A DNA stretch of 64,000 nucleotides from Terriglobales bacterium (GCA_035651655.1 DASRFG010000001.1:156001-220000); one strand, 5' to 3'. Counted from the first letter of the stretch, positions 29,899 through 39,490 are shown. Numbers and translations are program-made. The notes: generated by a model from the letters alone, not told the origin.

Positions 29899-31671
29899 CT
29901 AGATAATTCGTAATGTAACCGGAACCGAGTTTCGGGACGACCCCGAAACTGCGTTCACCATGAAGCTGAAGGTCCCGGCAGGAGTCGGCAGCTGGCCCGA
30001 TTTGGCGCTGGCGTTGCTGGCCCCCACTCCGCCACAAGAGCAAAGCAGGACACAAACCAGCAGCAAGGCACCGAGCAAAACCCGCATCCGCTGCTTGCGG
30101 CTTCCTGTGAGCACCAAGCCTACGAGACCGAATCCCGGCATTGATAGTGCATATACCAGTCCTGGCGCTAAGTTAGCGGCTTGTGTGTGTGAGGTGGTGA
30201 TGGTAAGTCCAGCAGCGCGGCCAGGCAGCACGGAAGCAGGCGAGAAGACACAGCTCGTTCCCACCGGAAGCTGAGAGCAGGAAAGTGAAACCGGCGCGCT
30301 GGCGGCGTCGGATGATGAAACCGTGATCTGCAGCTTCCCGGATTGACCTGGAGTTAGACTCAAGCTCGAGGGTGCCGCCGCGACTGCAAGGCCTGAGCCG
30401 TTCGCGGCGTAAGTTACTGCCCGGGACATATGGTTCCGCAACGACGGCTTTCCTACCGCCTGCACGAACACCTTGTAACTTCCAGTTGCCAGGTTATATG
30501 AACCCAGGTTAAGAGAGCGGTTACCGGTGGCTACGTCGGTTAGCCGCATCAGGTTTTGTCCATCCAGAGAAATGTAAATACTGTAGTGGTCGAGGGTGTT
30601 TTCATTTCCCGAGATTGTCCAATTCAGCGCTGTGCCAGACACTGAAGCCGAAACACTCAGGCAGTTGTCTATTCCAGACTCGATCTCGGTCCCTTCCTCG
30701 TAGTCATTCCAGGTGACCAGTTGCACAGCGTCAAGCGGGCGGGTGGAGTTGTACAGGCTTCTGATCTTGGCGAAAGTGTTCAACCAGGTTTGGCCACACT
30801 GTTGTCCGCTGATGCGGTTTTTGGTCCAGGAGGCCAGGGTGTCATTGAAGCCCTTGAACACCGAGCCAAAAGTATGAAGGCTGGGATGGGCCTGCCCGGT
30901 TGTGTAGAAAGTGCTCAAGTAGGGTTGCCCATAGCTCGAGCTGCTCGGCCCCCAGCCATAGCTGCCACTCGTCATGTTGTGGGTGAAGCCGGGGCTATTA
31001 CCGAAGATATATACCGGGCTACCGGGAATGATTCCCGCCAAAGCGGTCCAGTCAATAGTGTAGTGAAGGTCGATGTCGAAGTTGGTGACCAGTGGCCGGC
31101 CGTTGAGACGCATGTATGCCGGTGATGGGAAATAGGTCTGAGCAATATAGTTCAGCTCGTTGACGAGCACTTGCTGCGCCGTACAACCTGAGCAGCCATT
31201 CTTGATCGCACCTTTATCGATCACGATCGCGAAGCTGAACCCGGGATGCTTTTCAGCCTCCGCCATCACCAGCTTGGTGGCCTGGTCCTCGAGGTTTCCA
31301 GGACCATACCAATCAATCATGACGCCTGAAATTCCGCGGCTGATCATGTCCACAATCTGTTTGTGCACCTGCGCCGGGCTGGTGGAGGAATAGCCGACAT
31401 TCATGTGGTTGGTTCCCCCGAACCATAGCATCAGATGGGCATATATCTTGGTGGTGGCGCCAGGGTAAAGCAGCGTTCTGATGTCTATCTTGCTGACATT
31501 GGTCGCGCCCATATTGCCGTTGCTCTGTGTGGCGAAGCTGTTGGCTGCGCTGGTGTTGTTGGCGAGCTGGGCTGCCAGGGTTGTGTTCGGAACAGGAACT
31601 ATCTGGTTTAACCCGAATGAACTTGAAACGAACAAGGCGAGCAGGACTGACGTTGCAAGTGTGTTGCGCAC
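29899..31671 (-). CDS. GH71/99-like secreted protein with Ig-like tail and internal hydrophobic hairpin
   Basis: A 590-residue exported protein starting at a GTG preceded by GGGAGG. After a signal peptide (about 1-20) comes the GH71/99-like barrel (YAHLMLWFGG, ISGVMIDWYGPG, QLVTWNDYEEGTEIESGID) that matches the neighbouring lipoprotein throughout. A C-terminal Ig-like segment (LSLTPGQSGKLQITV ... SLSCSQLPVGTSCVF) is interrupted at about 511-548 by two hydrophobic stretches separated by GSRKQRMR and ending in a CSCGG, after which Ig-like strands resume (TPAGTFSFMV). The enzyme substrate is unknown, and the odd tail may anchor the protein. Confidence 0.72.
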   Translation of the reverse strand: MRNTLATSVLLALFVSSSFGLNQIVPVPNTTLAAQLANNTSAANSFATQSNGNMGATNVSKIDIRTLLYPGATTKIYAHLMLWFGGTNHMNVGYSSTSPAQVHKQIVDMISRGISGVMIDWYGPGNLEDQATKLVMAEAEKHPGFSFAIVIDKGAIKNGCSGCTAQQVLVNELNYIAQTYFPSPAYMRLNGRPLVTNFDIDLHYTIDWTALAGIIPGSPVYIFGNSPGFTHNMTSGSYGWGPSSSSYGQPYLSTFYTTGQAHPSLHTFGSVFKGFNDTLASWTKNRISGQQCGQTWLNTFAKIRSLYNSTRPLDAVQLVTWNDYEEGTEIESGIDNCLSVSASVSGTALNWTISGNENTLDHYSIYISLDGQNLMRLTDVATGNRSLNLGSYNLATGSYKVFVQAVGKPSLRNHMSRAVTYAANGSGLAVAAAPSSLSLTPGQSGKLQITVSSSDAASAPVSLSCSQLPVGTSCVFSPASVLPGRAAGLTITTSHTQAANLAPGLVYALSMPGFGLVGLVLTGSRKQRMRVLLGALLLVCVLLCSCGGVGASNASAKSGQLPTPAGTFSFMVNAVSGSSRNSVPVTLRII

Positions 31672-32067
31672 GTGTTCCTCCCTAAAGCGTCGCTATTCGG
31701 GGGAAACGCTTTGCGTGAAAATGAATTGTTCGGCCTTGAGGTGAGCAGATTGTATGTCGGTTTCTGGGTATTTGGAACTAGACGAAAGACCGTAGTACTA
31801 CTTAGATTTTGACCCTATGGTGCGTTGTCCAACATCCTGCCCAATGCTCACTGTAGGTAGTTGCAAATGCGAGGGAAGAGAGGCTTGGCGAGAGTTAGGG
31901 AAAGTCGCTAAACCAGAGTACTAGTCAACTATTGTGCCTGCTGTCTTGCCGGACAATCTTAGTTCTAAAGAACCATAGAGCGACCGGGGGCGACTGGCTG
32001 CCGCTGGATGGGTGCCTCGGGTGGTTTTACAAGATCTCAGAGCTATTCCCTATACGGCCGATCGGGA
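31672..32067. other. Gene-free region upstream of the GH71/99-like gene and downstream of prmC
   Basis: No coding frame is convincing. A perfect 10-base palindrome GTAGTACTAC lies at 31792-31801, and AACCAGAGTACTAGT at 31911-31925; the first ten bases of the latter recur at 49234 upstream of the XRE regulator gene. These could be regulatory sites, but nothing proves it. Confidence 0.4.
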
Positions 32068-32913
32068 TTATCTTCGTGCTGCTATGACTCGGCGAATTCC
32101 TTGCAAGTCTTTTGTGGCGCGCACCTCTTGCCATTTTTTTAGGGCCTCGCGGACTTGCTCGTAGCTGGAGTGGCCGATCTCCATTACCAACCACCCACCG
32201 GGTTTGAGGACCCGATGCGCCTGTGGAGTCAGATCACGAATAATCTCCAAGCCGGTCTGGCCACCAAACACGGCATGTCTGGGCTCAAACTTGCGGACCT
32301 GCGCCTCCACCGTGTCGGCTTCCCATTCACCGACATACGGCGGATTCGAAACCACAAAGTCGAATTGCCCCGTTAAACCCGCAAGCAGGTCGATTTCGTG
32401 AAAGTGAATCCGCGTATCAAGCTGATGGCGGGAGGCATTGGCGCGAGCAATCTCCAGCGCCGCTCCAGATATGTCGGTGGCGTGAATCTCGGCATCGGGC
32501 AGCTCCCTGGCCAAAGCCAGCGCAATGCACCCCGAGCCTGTACCAACGTCAATGATTCGAAGATTGTTGGGCGTCTGCGCTCCGGCCTTGGCCAACTCCA
32601 AGACGGTTTCGATGACATGCTCGGTTTCTGGGCGGGGAATGAGCACCGCCGGCGTGACCACAAGGTCCATGCCCCAGAATTCCTGATGGCCGGTGATGTA
32701 CTGGGCGGGTACCCCGCGTGCGCGCTCCGCCAAGGCTTCGTCGTAGCTGAGCAATTCGCCCGCGACAAGCGGGCGCTCGCCGTGGGCGTAGAGGTATGCC
32801 CGATCGCAGTTCAGGACAAACATCAGCAGGAGTTCGGCGTTGAGGCGGGGCGAGCCTATATGCGCGTTAGTCAGGCGCTTGACAGCCGATTGCAGGGCGT
32901 CCCGAAGCTGCAT
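32068..32913 (-). CDS. prmC: Release factor glutamine methyltransferase
   Basis: A 281-residue SAM-dependent enzyme that methylates the glutamine of the GGQ motif in release factors. It has IDVGTGSGCIALA (121-133) for SAM and the diagnostic NPPY (190-193) of N-methyltransferases acting on amide nitrogens. The N-terminal 75 residues form the release-factor-binding domain, with ending YITGHQEFWG. It follows prfA, its substrate gene, by 59 bases on the same strand. Confidence 0.95.
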   Translation of the reverse strand: MQLRDALQSAVKRLTNAHIGSPRLNAELLLMFVLNCDRAYLYAHGERPLVAGELLSYDEALAERARGVPAQYITGHQEFWGMDLVVTPAVLIPRPETEHVIETVLELAKAGAQTPNNLRIIDVGTGSGCIALALARELPDAEIHATDISGAALEIARANASRHQLDTRIHFHEIDLLAGLTGQFDFVVSNPPYVGEWEADTVEAQVRKFEPRHAVFGGQTGLEIIRDLTPQAHRVLKPGGWLVMEIGHSSYEQVREALKKWQEVRATKDLQGIRRVIAARR

Positions 32914-32972
32914 GAGGTTATTTCAACACCGAGGGACGATCTTCTTCTAATTCGCGAGCCGGAAGCTTGGGT

Positions 32973-34052
32973 TTAACGGACCGCAGCGGTTTCTTGCTTC
33001 AATTTTTCGGTCTGGTAATGCGCAATCAAGGCGTCAATCAGGGGCTGGAGTTTGCCGTCCATGACGTTTTCGAGCTGATGCAGGGTAAGCCCGATACGGT
33101 GGTCGGTTACGCGGTTCTGCGGGAAATTATAAGTGCGGATCTTCTCGCTGCGGTCCCCGCTGCCCACCATGGCACGGCGTTCTTTGGCCAGCGCCTCCTG
33201 TTGTTTCTGCATTTCCACCTCGTACAGGCGGGCACGCAGCACGCGCATGGCTTTCTCGCGGTTCTTGATTTGCGATTTCTCGTCCTGACAGCTGACCACA
33301 GTGTTCGTTGGCAGGTGGGTGACCCGAACTGCCGAATAAGTCGTGTTTACGGACTGGCCACCTGGACCCGAGGAACAGAAAGTATCAACGCGCAGGTCTT
33401 TGGGCTCGATTTTAATGTCCACGTCTTCGGCCTCCGGCAGCACCGCCACGGTTACCGCCGAGGTGTGGACCCGTCCCTGCTGCTCGGTTTGAGGAACACG
33501 CTGCACCCGATGCACTCCGCTTTCATATTTGAGCCGGGAGTAAACGCGATCCCCTTCGATGATGGCAATGACTTCTTTTAGCCCTCCAACGCCCGACTCC
33601 GAAGTGGAAAGGACCTCGACTTTCCAGCGCTGCGTCTCCGCGTATCGGGTGTACATGCGGAACATCTCAGCCACGAAGAGAGTGGCTTCGTCGCCGCCGG
33701 TGCCGGCGCGGATTTCCAATACGATATTTTTTTCGTCATTGGGATCTTTGGGCAGCAACAGGACTTTTAGTTCCTCCTCCACGGCATCGACCCGCTGCTG
33801 GAGCTTGTCCAATTCTTCCTGGGCATAGGCCCGCATCTCGGCATCGGCCTCGTCCGCCAAGACTACCTTGCTCTCCGCAATGCCGCGTTTCAGGTCTTTA
33901 TATTCCCGATATTTGCTGACCACGTTAGCCAATTCGCTATGGGCCTTCGCGGCTTTCTGATAACGCCCGGAATCGGAGATCACCTCAGGCGAGGCGAGCG
34001 ACTTCTCCAGCTCTTCGTAACGGGCTTCGATTTGGTCAAGACGTTCGAACAT
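32973..34052 (-). CDS. prfA: Peptide chain release factor 1
   Basis: A 359-residue translation factor that reads UAA and UAG and triggers peptide release. The GGQ motif is at 231-233 in [14 protein letters not shown], and the codon-recognition P-x-T is PQT (187-189) in [16 protein letters not shown], which marks it as RF1 rather than RF2. The ATG at 34052 ([15 protein letters not shown]) was chosen; a longer frame adds 53 residues of no similarity. prmC, which modifies the GGQ, follows directly. Confidence 0.96.
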   Translation of the reverse strand: MFERLDQIEARYEELEKSLASPEVISDSGRYQKAAKAHSELANVVSKYREYKDLKRGIAESKVVLADEADAEMRAYAQEELDKLQQRVDAVEEELKVLLLPKDPNDEKNIVLEIRAGTGGDEATLFVAEMFRMYTRYAETQRWKVEVLSTSESGVGGLKEVIAIIEGDRVYSRLKYESGVHRVQRVPQTEQQGRVHTSAVTVAVLPEAEDVDIKIEPKDLRVDTFCSSGPGGQSVNTTYSAVRVTHLPTNTVVSCQDEKSQIKNREKAMRVLRARLYEVEMQKQQEALAKERRAMVGSGDRSEKIRTYNFPQNRVTDHRIGLTLHQLENVMDGKLQPLIDALIAHYQTEKLKQETAAVR

Positions 34053-34138
34053 GGTATGGGCAGCGAATGAAAGCTCCAGCTTATTGTAAGCGGATTGTGG
34101 TACGCACAGAGTTCGGAAAGAATTGCGCGGCGGGGCCG

Positions 34139-35125
34139 CTAGGCAATCACTAATTCGCCGCCGCGCTGTTCCTCGAGCGCCATGGCGGAGTTCAGGGCTG
34201 CAATTGCGCATTCCACCTGGTCATCGCTTGGGGGTTGGGTAGTAATACGCTGCAGCCACAGACCAGGAGCGGTCATCAGCGCAAAAAGCGAGCCGCGGTG
34301 CTTGGCGGCGAAACGGATGATTTCGTACGAGATTCCCGCGATGACCGGCAAAAGCGCAATGCGAACCGCAAAACGCGCCCAGAATGTGGTCACCGGAACC
34401 AGCGTATAAATCACGATGGAGATCAGCATCACCGTCATGAGGAAGCTGGTTCCACAACGCGGATGGAAGGTGGAGTACTTCTGTGCTGCCTCAATGCTCA
34501 GAGGATCTCTTGACTCAAACGCAAATACCGTCTTGTGCTCGGCGCCGTGATACTCATAAACCCGCCGAATGTCCTTCCAGAGCGATACCGACCAGATGAA
34601 CAGTAAGAAGAGCCCGATGCGAATGACGCCATCCACCAGGTTAAATGCGATCTGCCCGCTCAAAGCAGGCGACACCTTCTTCAGTTCAGTGGCCGCCAAG
34701 AGGGGCACGAACTTGTACATGAAGATAAAAAAGCCGACGGATAGGAAGATGTTGATCGCCGCCAGCCACCCGCTGAATTCGAGCTTCTTGCCTGACTCCG
34801 GTTGAGGCACTTGATCCAAGGCGACGTTCGCGGAAAACTTAAGGGCCCGAAAGCCCAGCGTCATGGCATGACCTAGAGTCACAACACCACGAACTATTGG
34901 CCACCCCATCCACTTGTGCTTCTCGGAAAGGCGGTCCAGCGGCTCAGTGTGCGAGGCAATCTCACCCGAGGGCTTACGGACCGCGATGGCCCAGGCGTGA
35001 GGGGAGCGCATCATAACGCCCTCGAGAACCGCTTGGCCGCCGACCAGGGTCTCTTCACCGCTCTCGAGCGCAGGGAGCAGCTGTACGGCAATCAAGAAAC
35101 GTAGCATCTGACGAAAAAAGGGCAT
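34139..35125 (-). CDS. DUF1385 (YqhQ-like) membrane protein
   Basis: A 328-residue inner-membrane protein of the DUF1385 family. The N-terminal soluble part has [19 protein letters not shown] and the middle [14 protein letters not shown], both family hallmarks, with HPRCGTSFL nearer the C-terminus; four or five hydrophobic helices lie between. The role is not established; homologues in many bacteria lie, as here, immediately upstream of prfA and prmC. Histidine and glutamate residues in the GAEHK and HPRCGT motifs might bind a metal, which is inference. Confidence 0.88.
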   Translation of the reverse strand: MPFFRQMLRFLIAVQLLPALESGEETLVGGQAVLEGVMMRSPHAWAIAVRKPSGEIASHTEPLDRLSEKHKWMGWPIVRGVVTLGHAMTLGFRALKFSANVALDQVPQPESGKKLEFSGWLAAINIFLSVGFFIFMYKFVPLLAATELKKVSPALSGQIAFNLVDGVIRIGLFLLFIWSVSLWKDIRRVYEYHGAEHKTVFAFESRDPLSIEAAQKYSTFHPRCGTSFLMTVMLISIVIYTLVPVTTFWARFAVRIALLPVIAGISYEIIRFAAKHRGSLFALMTAPGLWLQRITTQPPSDDQVECAIAALNSAMALEEQRGGELVIA

Positions 35126-35264
35126 GCTGATTAGATGTCCTTCAAGCAGGTGGAGTAACGCTAAACCAGGCTCGTTCCTTTAAGAGGTTACCGCAGGTAG
35201 TCTGAATTGTCACGAATCGCCGCTGCTGAGCCCCACCTCACCGACGTGGCATCAAAACTAACGA

Positions 35265-37043
35265 ATGTACCTGCTCGCGCCCGCTTGCGAAGCCATTGCC
35301 GCAACTACCAAGAAGCTGGAAAAGACGCGCATTGTTGCCGAGTACCTGAAGTCACGCACCCCTGAGGAGGCGGCGGTCTCCGCGGTGTTTCTCTCCGGCC
35401 GGGCGTTTCCCGCCTACCAGGAAACTACTCTACAGCTGGGCGGGACTCAGCTCTGGAGAATCGTGCAGGACCTGTCGGGAAAATCGGAGGCCGCGATGGC
35501 GGCTGCCTATCGCAAACACGGAGACCTGGGCGCGGCTGCCCACGACCTGCTGGCAGCGCGATATAAGAGTGCGCCTTCCAATCCGCTCAGCGTAATCGCA
35601 GTAAAAGAGATTTTCGAGCAGATCGCGCGCACGCGAGGTGCAAACGCCAAGATGGCTATCGCGCTCGAGTTGCTCTCCGAAGCCACACCGCTCGAAGCCA
35701 AGTACCTGATCAAGATCATGACCGGCGACCTGCGGATCGGCATGAAGGAGAGCCTGGTGGAGGAAGGGATTGCTAAAGTATATGGCGCCACAGCACGCGA
35801 GGTGCAGCGGGCAAATATGTTGCTGGGCGATATTGGGGAGACGTGCCGTTTGGCTATCGAAGGGCGCTTATCCGATGCACGCATGCGGCTTTTTCATCCT
35901 ATCGGCGCGATGCTGGCGACTCCCGTGGAGACCGCAGAGGAAGCCTTCGAGTTTTTTCAACATGCCGCGGTGGAAGACAAGTACGACGGTATCCGCGCGC
36001 AAGCCCATTGCCGAGACGGTACGGTCCGCTTGTTCTCGCGAACCCTGGACGATGTCAGCGAATCATTTCCCGAACTTACAGAGGCCTTGGGCCGATTTTC
36101 AGGGCAGCTGATCCTGGATGGTGAAATCGTCGCCTGGAGCACAGATCTCGAGGACGCGGACTTGGCAGAGTCTTCTGCACAGCGAAATGGGAACAGCTCG
36201 GGACGGGCGCTGCCATTTTCGGAGCTGCAGAAGCGCCTGGGACGCAAGAAAGTCGCCGAAACCCTGATGCGCAGCGTTCCGGTGGCTTACGTAGCCTTCG
36301 ATGTGCTTTACGCCGATGGGGAGCTGGTGATTGATCGGCCGCTGCACGAGCGCGCCAAGGTCCTGGATGGAGTTTTCGGCCGCGTGCGGAGGCCGGCCAC
36401 CGTGCGCACCGCCGACCCTCAGGGCAAGCTGACCTTTGAACCAGCAATCACGGTGGAAGACGAGGCGGGCATTCAGGCGGAGGTCATTCGTGCGCCTGTA
36501 TTGCGGGCCGATTCCGCGCAGCACCTGGATAAGTTGTTCGAGGCTGCCCAAGCTCGCGGCAATGAAGGATTGATGATCAAGGATTTGGAATCGCCCTACA
36601 CTCCCGGCCGGCGCGGCCAATCCTGGCTAAAGCTTAAGCGCGAACTCGCAACCTTGGACGTAGTTGTCACCGCGGTTGAATATGGCCACGGAAAGCGTGC
36701 CGGGGTGCTCAGTGATTACACGTTCGCTGTACGCTCCGGCGACCGGCTCGTGAACATTGGGAAAGCCTATTCTGGACTGACGGACAAAGAGATTGCTGAG
36801 ATGACGCAGTGGTTTCTCGCTCACACCCTTGTGGACCGCGGGTTCATCCGCGACGTGGAACCAAAGATCGTGCTGGAGGTTGCATTTAACGCCATCATGC
36901 GGTCTGACCGGCACGAGAGTGGATTTGCACTGCGCTTTCCGCGGATCTTCCGCATCCGCGATGATAAGACTCCGGAAGCGATAGATACTCTGGAGACTGT
37001 CGAAGAAATCTACCGGCGGCAAATTCAGCGTTCGCCTGGCTAA
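35265..37043 (+). CDS. lig: ATP-dependent DNA ligase, archaeal/eukaryal type
   Basis: A 592-residue ligase. An N-terminal DNA-binding domain (1-200) precedes the adenylation domain, where motif I is EDKYDGIR with the AMP-accepting K239. Later motifs include RLFSRTLDD, LDGEIVAW, FDVLYADG, EGLMIKD and WLKLKRE, all in the expected order, followed by the OB fold. Bacteria use NAD-dependent LigA for replication, so this enzyme is probably for repair. No Ku or LigD partner is near. The stop overlaps that of the convergent CDF gene by four bases. Confidence 0.92.
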   Translation: MYLLAPACEAIAATTKKLEKTRIVAEYLKSRTPEEAAVSAVFLSGRAFPAYQETTLQLGGTQLWRIVQDLSGKSEAAMAAAYRKHGDLGAAAHDLLAARYKSAPSNPLSVIAVKEIFEQIARTRGANAKMAIALELLSEATPLEAKYLIKIMTGDLRIGMKESLVEEGIAKVYGATAREVQRANMLLGDIGETCRLAIEGRLSDARMRLFHPIGAMLATPVETAEEAFEFFQHAAVEDKYDGIRAQAHCRDGTVRLFSRTLDDVSESFPELTEALGRFSGQLILDGEIVAWSTDLEDADLAESSAQRNGNSSGRALPFSELQKRLGRKKVAETLMRSVPVAYVAFDVLYADGELVIDRPLHERAKVLDGVFGRVRRPATVRTADPQGKLTFEPAITVEDEAGIQAEVIRAPVLRADSAQHLDKLFEAAQARGNEGLMIKDLESPYTPGRRGQSWLKLKRELATLDVVVTAVEYGHGKRAGVLSDYTFAVRSGDRLVNIGKAYSGLTDKEIAEMTQWFLAHTLVDRGFIRDVEPKIVLEVAFNAIMRSDRHESGFALRFPRIFRIRDDKTPEAIDTLETVEEIYRRQIQRSPG

Positions 37044-37984
37044 TGTGTATGCTCGGCCTGTTCGTTGACCGTGATTACGCATCCATGCGCAACTTCGCAC
37101 ACTACGTTTTCAAACTGAATCGTGGTGTGGACGATATGGAAGTTGCGGCGCAAGGAATCCTTTACTTCCCGCAGAATGCGCTCGCTTGCCGAAGGCGGAA
37201 TATCAGCAATGCTGATATGGCAGGAGAGCGCGTGTGTATCTGATCCGATGCTCCACACGTGCAAATCGTGCACGTCATTCACGCCCTCGATGCTGGCAAT
37301 GGCATCCGAAATTTTCTCGAGTTCCATACCGCGCGGGATACCTTCCAGCAGGATGTTCAAAGTTTCACGGACTATGGCGAAGGAAGACCAGAGAATCAGA
37401 GCGCCAATGCCGAAGGAAAGTGCGGAATCAATCCACACCTGCCCGGTAAGCAGGATCGCCCATGCGCCGGCAATGACCGCCGCCGTGGACAGAGTGTCGC
37501 CAAACATGTGCAGAAAGGCGCTGCGGATATTGAGGTCGCGGCTGCTGCGATACAGCAGGACCGAGATCACACCATTCATCAAAACGCCCGCAGCGGCCAC
37601 CCAGATCATCAGGCGCGGGTGCACATGGGCAGCCGAATGCAGACGGTGGAAGGCGGCGTAGAAAATGTAAAACGCGATTCCAACCAACGCGATGGCGTTC
37701 AAGAAAGCGGCCAGCACTCCGGCTCGGTGGTATCCAAAGGTCTTGGTGGCGCTGGGAGGGCGGGCCTGCAGGTACACCGCCGCCAAAGAGAGTAGCAGGG
37801 CCAGAAAGTCGGAGGCGTTGTGCCCTGCCTCGGAAAGCAAGGCCAGACTGTGCGCCTTAATTCCGGCAACGATAAGCAGGCCGATATAGGCGAGAGTGAG
37901 GACCAGAGAAATGCGCAGCACCTTGGACGTATGGGCCTGATTGGGGGACGTACCTTCCTGCCGCTGTCCGAGATGCACGTGCAT
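37040..37984 (-). CDS. Cation diffusion facilitator family metal exporter
   Basis: A 314-residue inner-membrane protein with six hydrophobic helices and a cytoplasmic C-terminal domain. The zinc-site pairs are H55/D59 in EAGHNASDF and H159/D163 in LHMFGDTLS; the HxxxD in both helices points to zinc (or cobalt/cadmium) rather than iron or manganese transporters, which usually use DxxxD. It begins MHVHLGQRQ, with further histidines, and ends in AEHTH. It is a lone gene, with no metalloregulator nearby. Confidence 0.92.
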   Translation of the reverse strand: MHVHLGQRQEGTSPNQAHTSKVLRISLVLTLAYIGLLIVAGIKAHSLALLSEAGHNASDFLALLLSLAAVYLQARPPSATKTFGYHRAGVLAAFLNAIALVGIAFYIFYAAFHRLHSAAHVHPRLMIWVAAAGVLMNGVISVLLYRSSRDLNIRSAFLHMFGDTLSTAAVIAGAWAILLTGQVWIDSALSFGIGALILWSSFAIVRETLNILLEGIPRGMELEKISDAIASIEGVNDVHDLHVWSIGSDTHALSCHISIADIPPSASERILREVKDSLRRNFHIVHTTIQFENVVCEVAHGCVITVNEQAEHTH

Positions 37985-38345
37985 TATGGTTCCAGTTTAA
38001 GTTGAGCTGCGATGGGCTTCAACCTTCCATTTTTGTGTAGAGCGGAACCTTCACGTAGGGGCAGCCGCCCTCGGCTGCCCGGCACAGGCGAGGCGCCACG
38101 TATGTAGAGAAGCTGCCCAAGACGAGAATACCCACTTTGGGGGCAGACGCACTCGGCTGCTCTGGCTAGCGTAGCTCGCCAGCTACTCTCGAATTCGGCA
38201 AATGGTGGACGATCCTTCGGGGCCTAGCCTGCTTCTAAGCTAGAGAAGAATCTTTCTCTAAGCTGGCCGAAGCTACCCTGGCGCACTTCTTCGTCGCAGG
38301 CGCATTCGCCTGTATCTCAGAGCACTTGATGGAGGGAACACCGTA
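37985..38345. other. Gene-free region with inverted repeats upstream of the BON-domain gene
   Basis: Contains no convincing gene. The hairpin GGGCAGCCG / CGGCTGCCC is centred near 38069, and a degenerate copy (GGGGGCAGACGCACTCGGCTGCTC) begins near 38138. A further near-palindrome with AGCTAGAGAAGA and TCTTTCTCTAAGCT arms lies at about 38238-38264. The promoter of the BON gene, with GGAGGGAA before its start, is expected in the right half. Confidence 0.5.
38058..38079. repeat. GC-rich inverted repeat
   Basis: GGGCAGCCG and CGGCTGCCC surround a four-base loop; a degenerate copy occurs about 80 bases to the right. It could be a REP-like extragenic element of the kind seen at 9358. Confidence 0.5.
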
Positions 38346-39467
38346 ATGAAGGTACAAAATATATTCTTGACCGGTGCACTCGCTTTGGCAACAAGCTACG
38401 GCCTGGCACAAAGCCAGACACCGAGCGGCAATCCACCGATGAGTGAACAGCCGTCAACTCAGCAGTCTTCGCCACAGCCCTCAACCCAGCAACCTTCGAC
38501 GACGGCGCCCGACCAGACCGCGCCTTCGACGCAACAGCCTTCCAGCACAAGTCCTGATCAGACTCAGGCCAAGGCCGGAGGCAGCGCCCAGGTCTCTGAC
38601 GACACGTTGGTGCAGGAAGTGAAGCAGAAACTTTCGGCCGACGCGAATCTGAGCGGCATCAATGTCGAAGCCAAGAACGGCGTCGTCATCCTCAGCGGAA
38701 CGGTGAATTCGAAGGATGCGCGCAAGCAGGCCAAAGAATTGGCCAAGTCGGTATCTGGCGTACGCAAGGTCAAAGAGAAAATCAGCGTATCCAGCACCGC
38801 CAGCACCTCCAGCAACATGGGACCTGGCTCCAGCGAAACCCAGAACAACAATGCTGGCAGCATCGCTGGCAATACCACGCAACAGAGCGGCGTAGCGGCG
38901 GGTTCGGCAGCTGGTGGTAATCCCAGCAGCGCCCAGACCGAAAGCGCGCCCAGCGGTTCAACCGCAACTTCCCAGAGCAGCACTTCGGCAAGCACCTCCG
39001 GCAGCAGCTCTGGCAATATGAACGGCAGCATGCAGCCCAGCACGCAGGCTTCTTCTCCGCAGCTGCAATCGCAAGTGCAGAATGCGCTTCAGCAGGAGCC
39101 CACGCTCGCCAATACCACCATCATCGTGGCCGTAACTGATAGTGCGATTGATCTCAGCGGCAACGTCAATGCGGAAAAGGACAAGCAAACCGCTGAGCGC
39201 ATCGCCCAGTCGTATGCGGGCAACCGTCGCGTTACTGACCACTTGAACGTGGCTGGCAGCGGAGCCAACGCTGGTTCGCAGTATCCTTCGACCGCGAACC
39301 CGCCGAGCTCAACTCCTTCGTCCACTGCGAACCCACCGAGTTCTAACCCGGGACAGGTAGAAAATCCGAACGCGGCGCCGCACGGTTCACCGAGCGGTGA
39401 TGTTCCGCAGTCCACGCCTCCCACGGTCCCACCGCAGAGCCAGGGATCAGTTCCTCCCCAGCACTGA
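38346..39467 (+). CDS. Exported double BON-domain protein with serine/glutamine-rich linkers
   Basis: A 373-residue periplasmic or outer-membrane-associated protein. The signal peptide is MKVQNIFLTGALALATSYGLA. Two BON domains are visible, at about 85-148 (VSDDTLVQEVKQKLSADANL ... GVRKVKEKI) and 238-304 (PQLQSQVQNALQQEPTL ... RRVTDHLNV), separated and flanked by low-complexity serine, glutamine, proline and glycine repeats. BON domains bind phospholipid in OsmY-like proteins, so a role in envelope stress is reasonable. A strong terminator follows the gene. Confidence 0.85.
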   Translation: MKVQNIFLTGALALATSYGLAQSQTPSGNPPMSEQPSTQQSSPQPSTQQPSTTAPDQTAPSTQQPSSTSPDQTQAKAGGSAQVSDDTLVQEVKQKLSADANLSGINVEAKNGVVILSGTVNSKDARKQAKELAKSVSGVRKVKEKISVSSTASTSSNMGPGSSETQNNNAGSIAGNTTQQSGVAAGSAAGGNPSSAQTESAPSGSTATSQSSTSASTSGSSSGNMNGSMQPSTQASSPQLQSQVQNALQQEPTLANTTIIVAVTDSAIDLSGNVNAEKDKQTAERIAQSYAGNRRVTDHLNVAGSGANAGSQYPSTANPPSSTPSSTANPPSSNPGQVENPNAAPHGSPSGDVPQSTPPTVPPQSQGSVPPQH

Positions 39468-39490
39468 GCGGGAGCTTAGTTAGGAACAGC

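Noticed and set aside
34053-34211. 53-residue extension of prfA
   Set aside because: No similarity to release factors; the core begins at the ATG at 34052.
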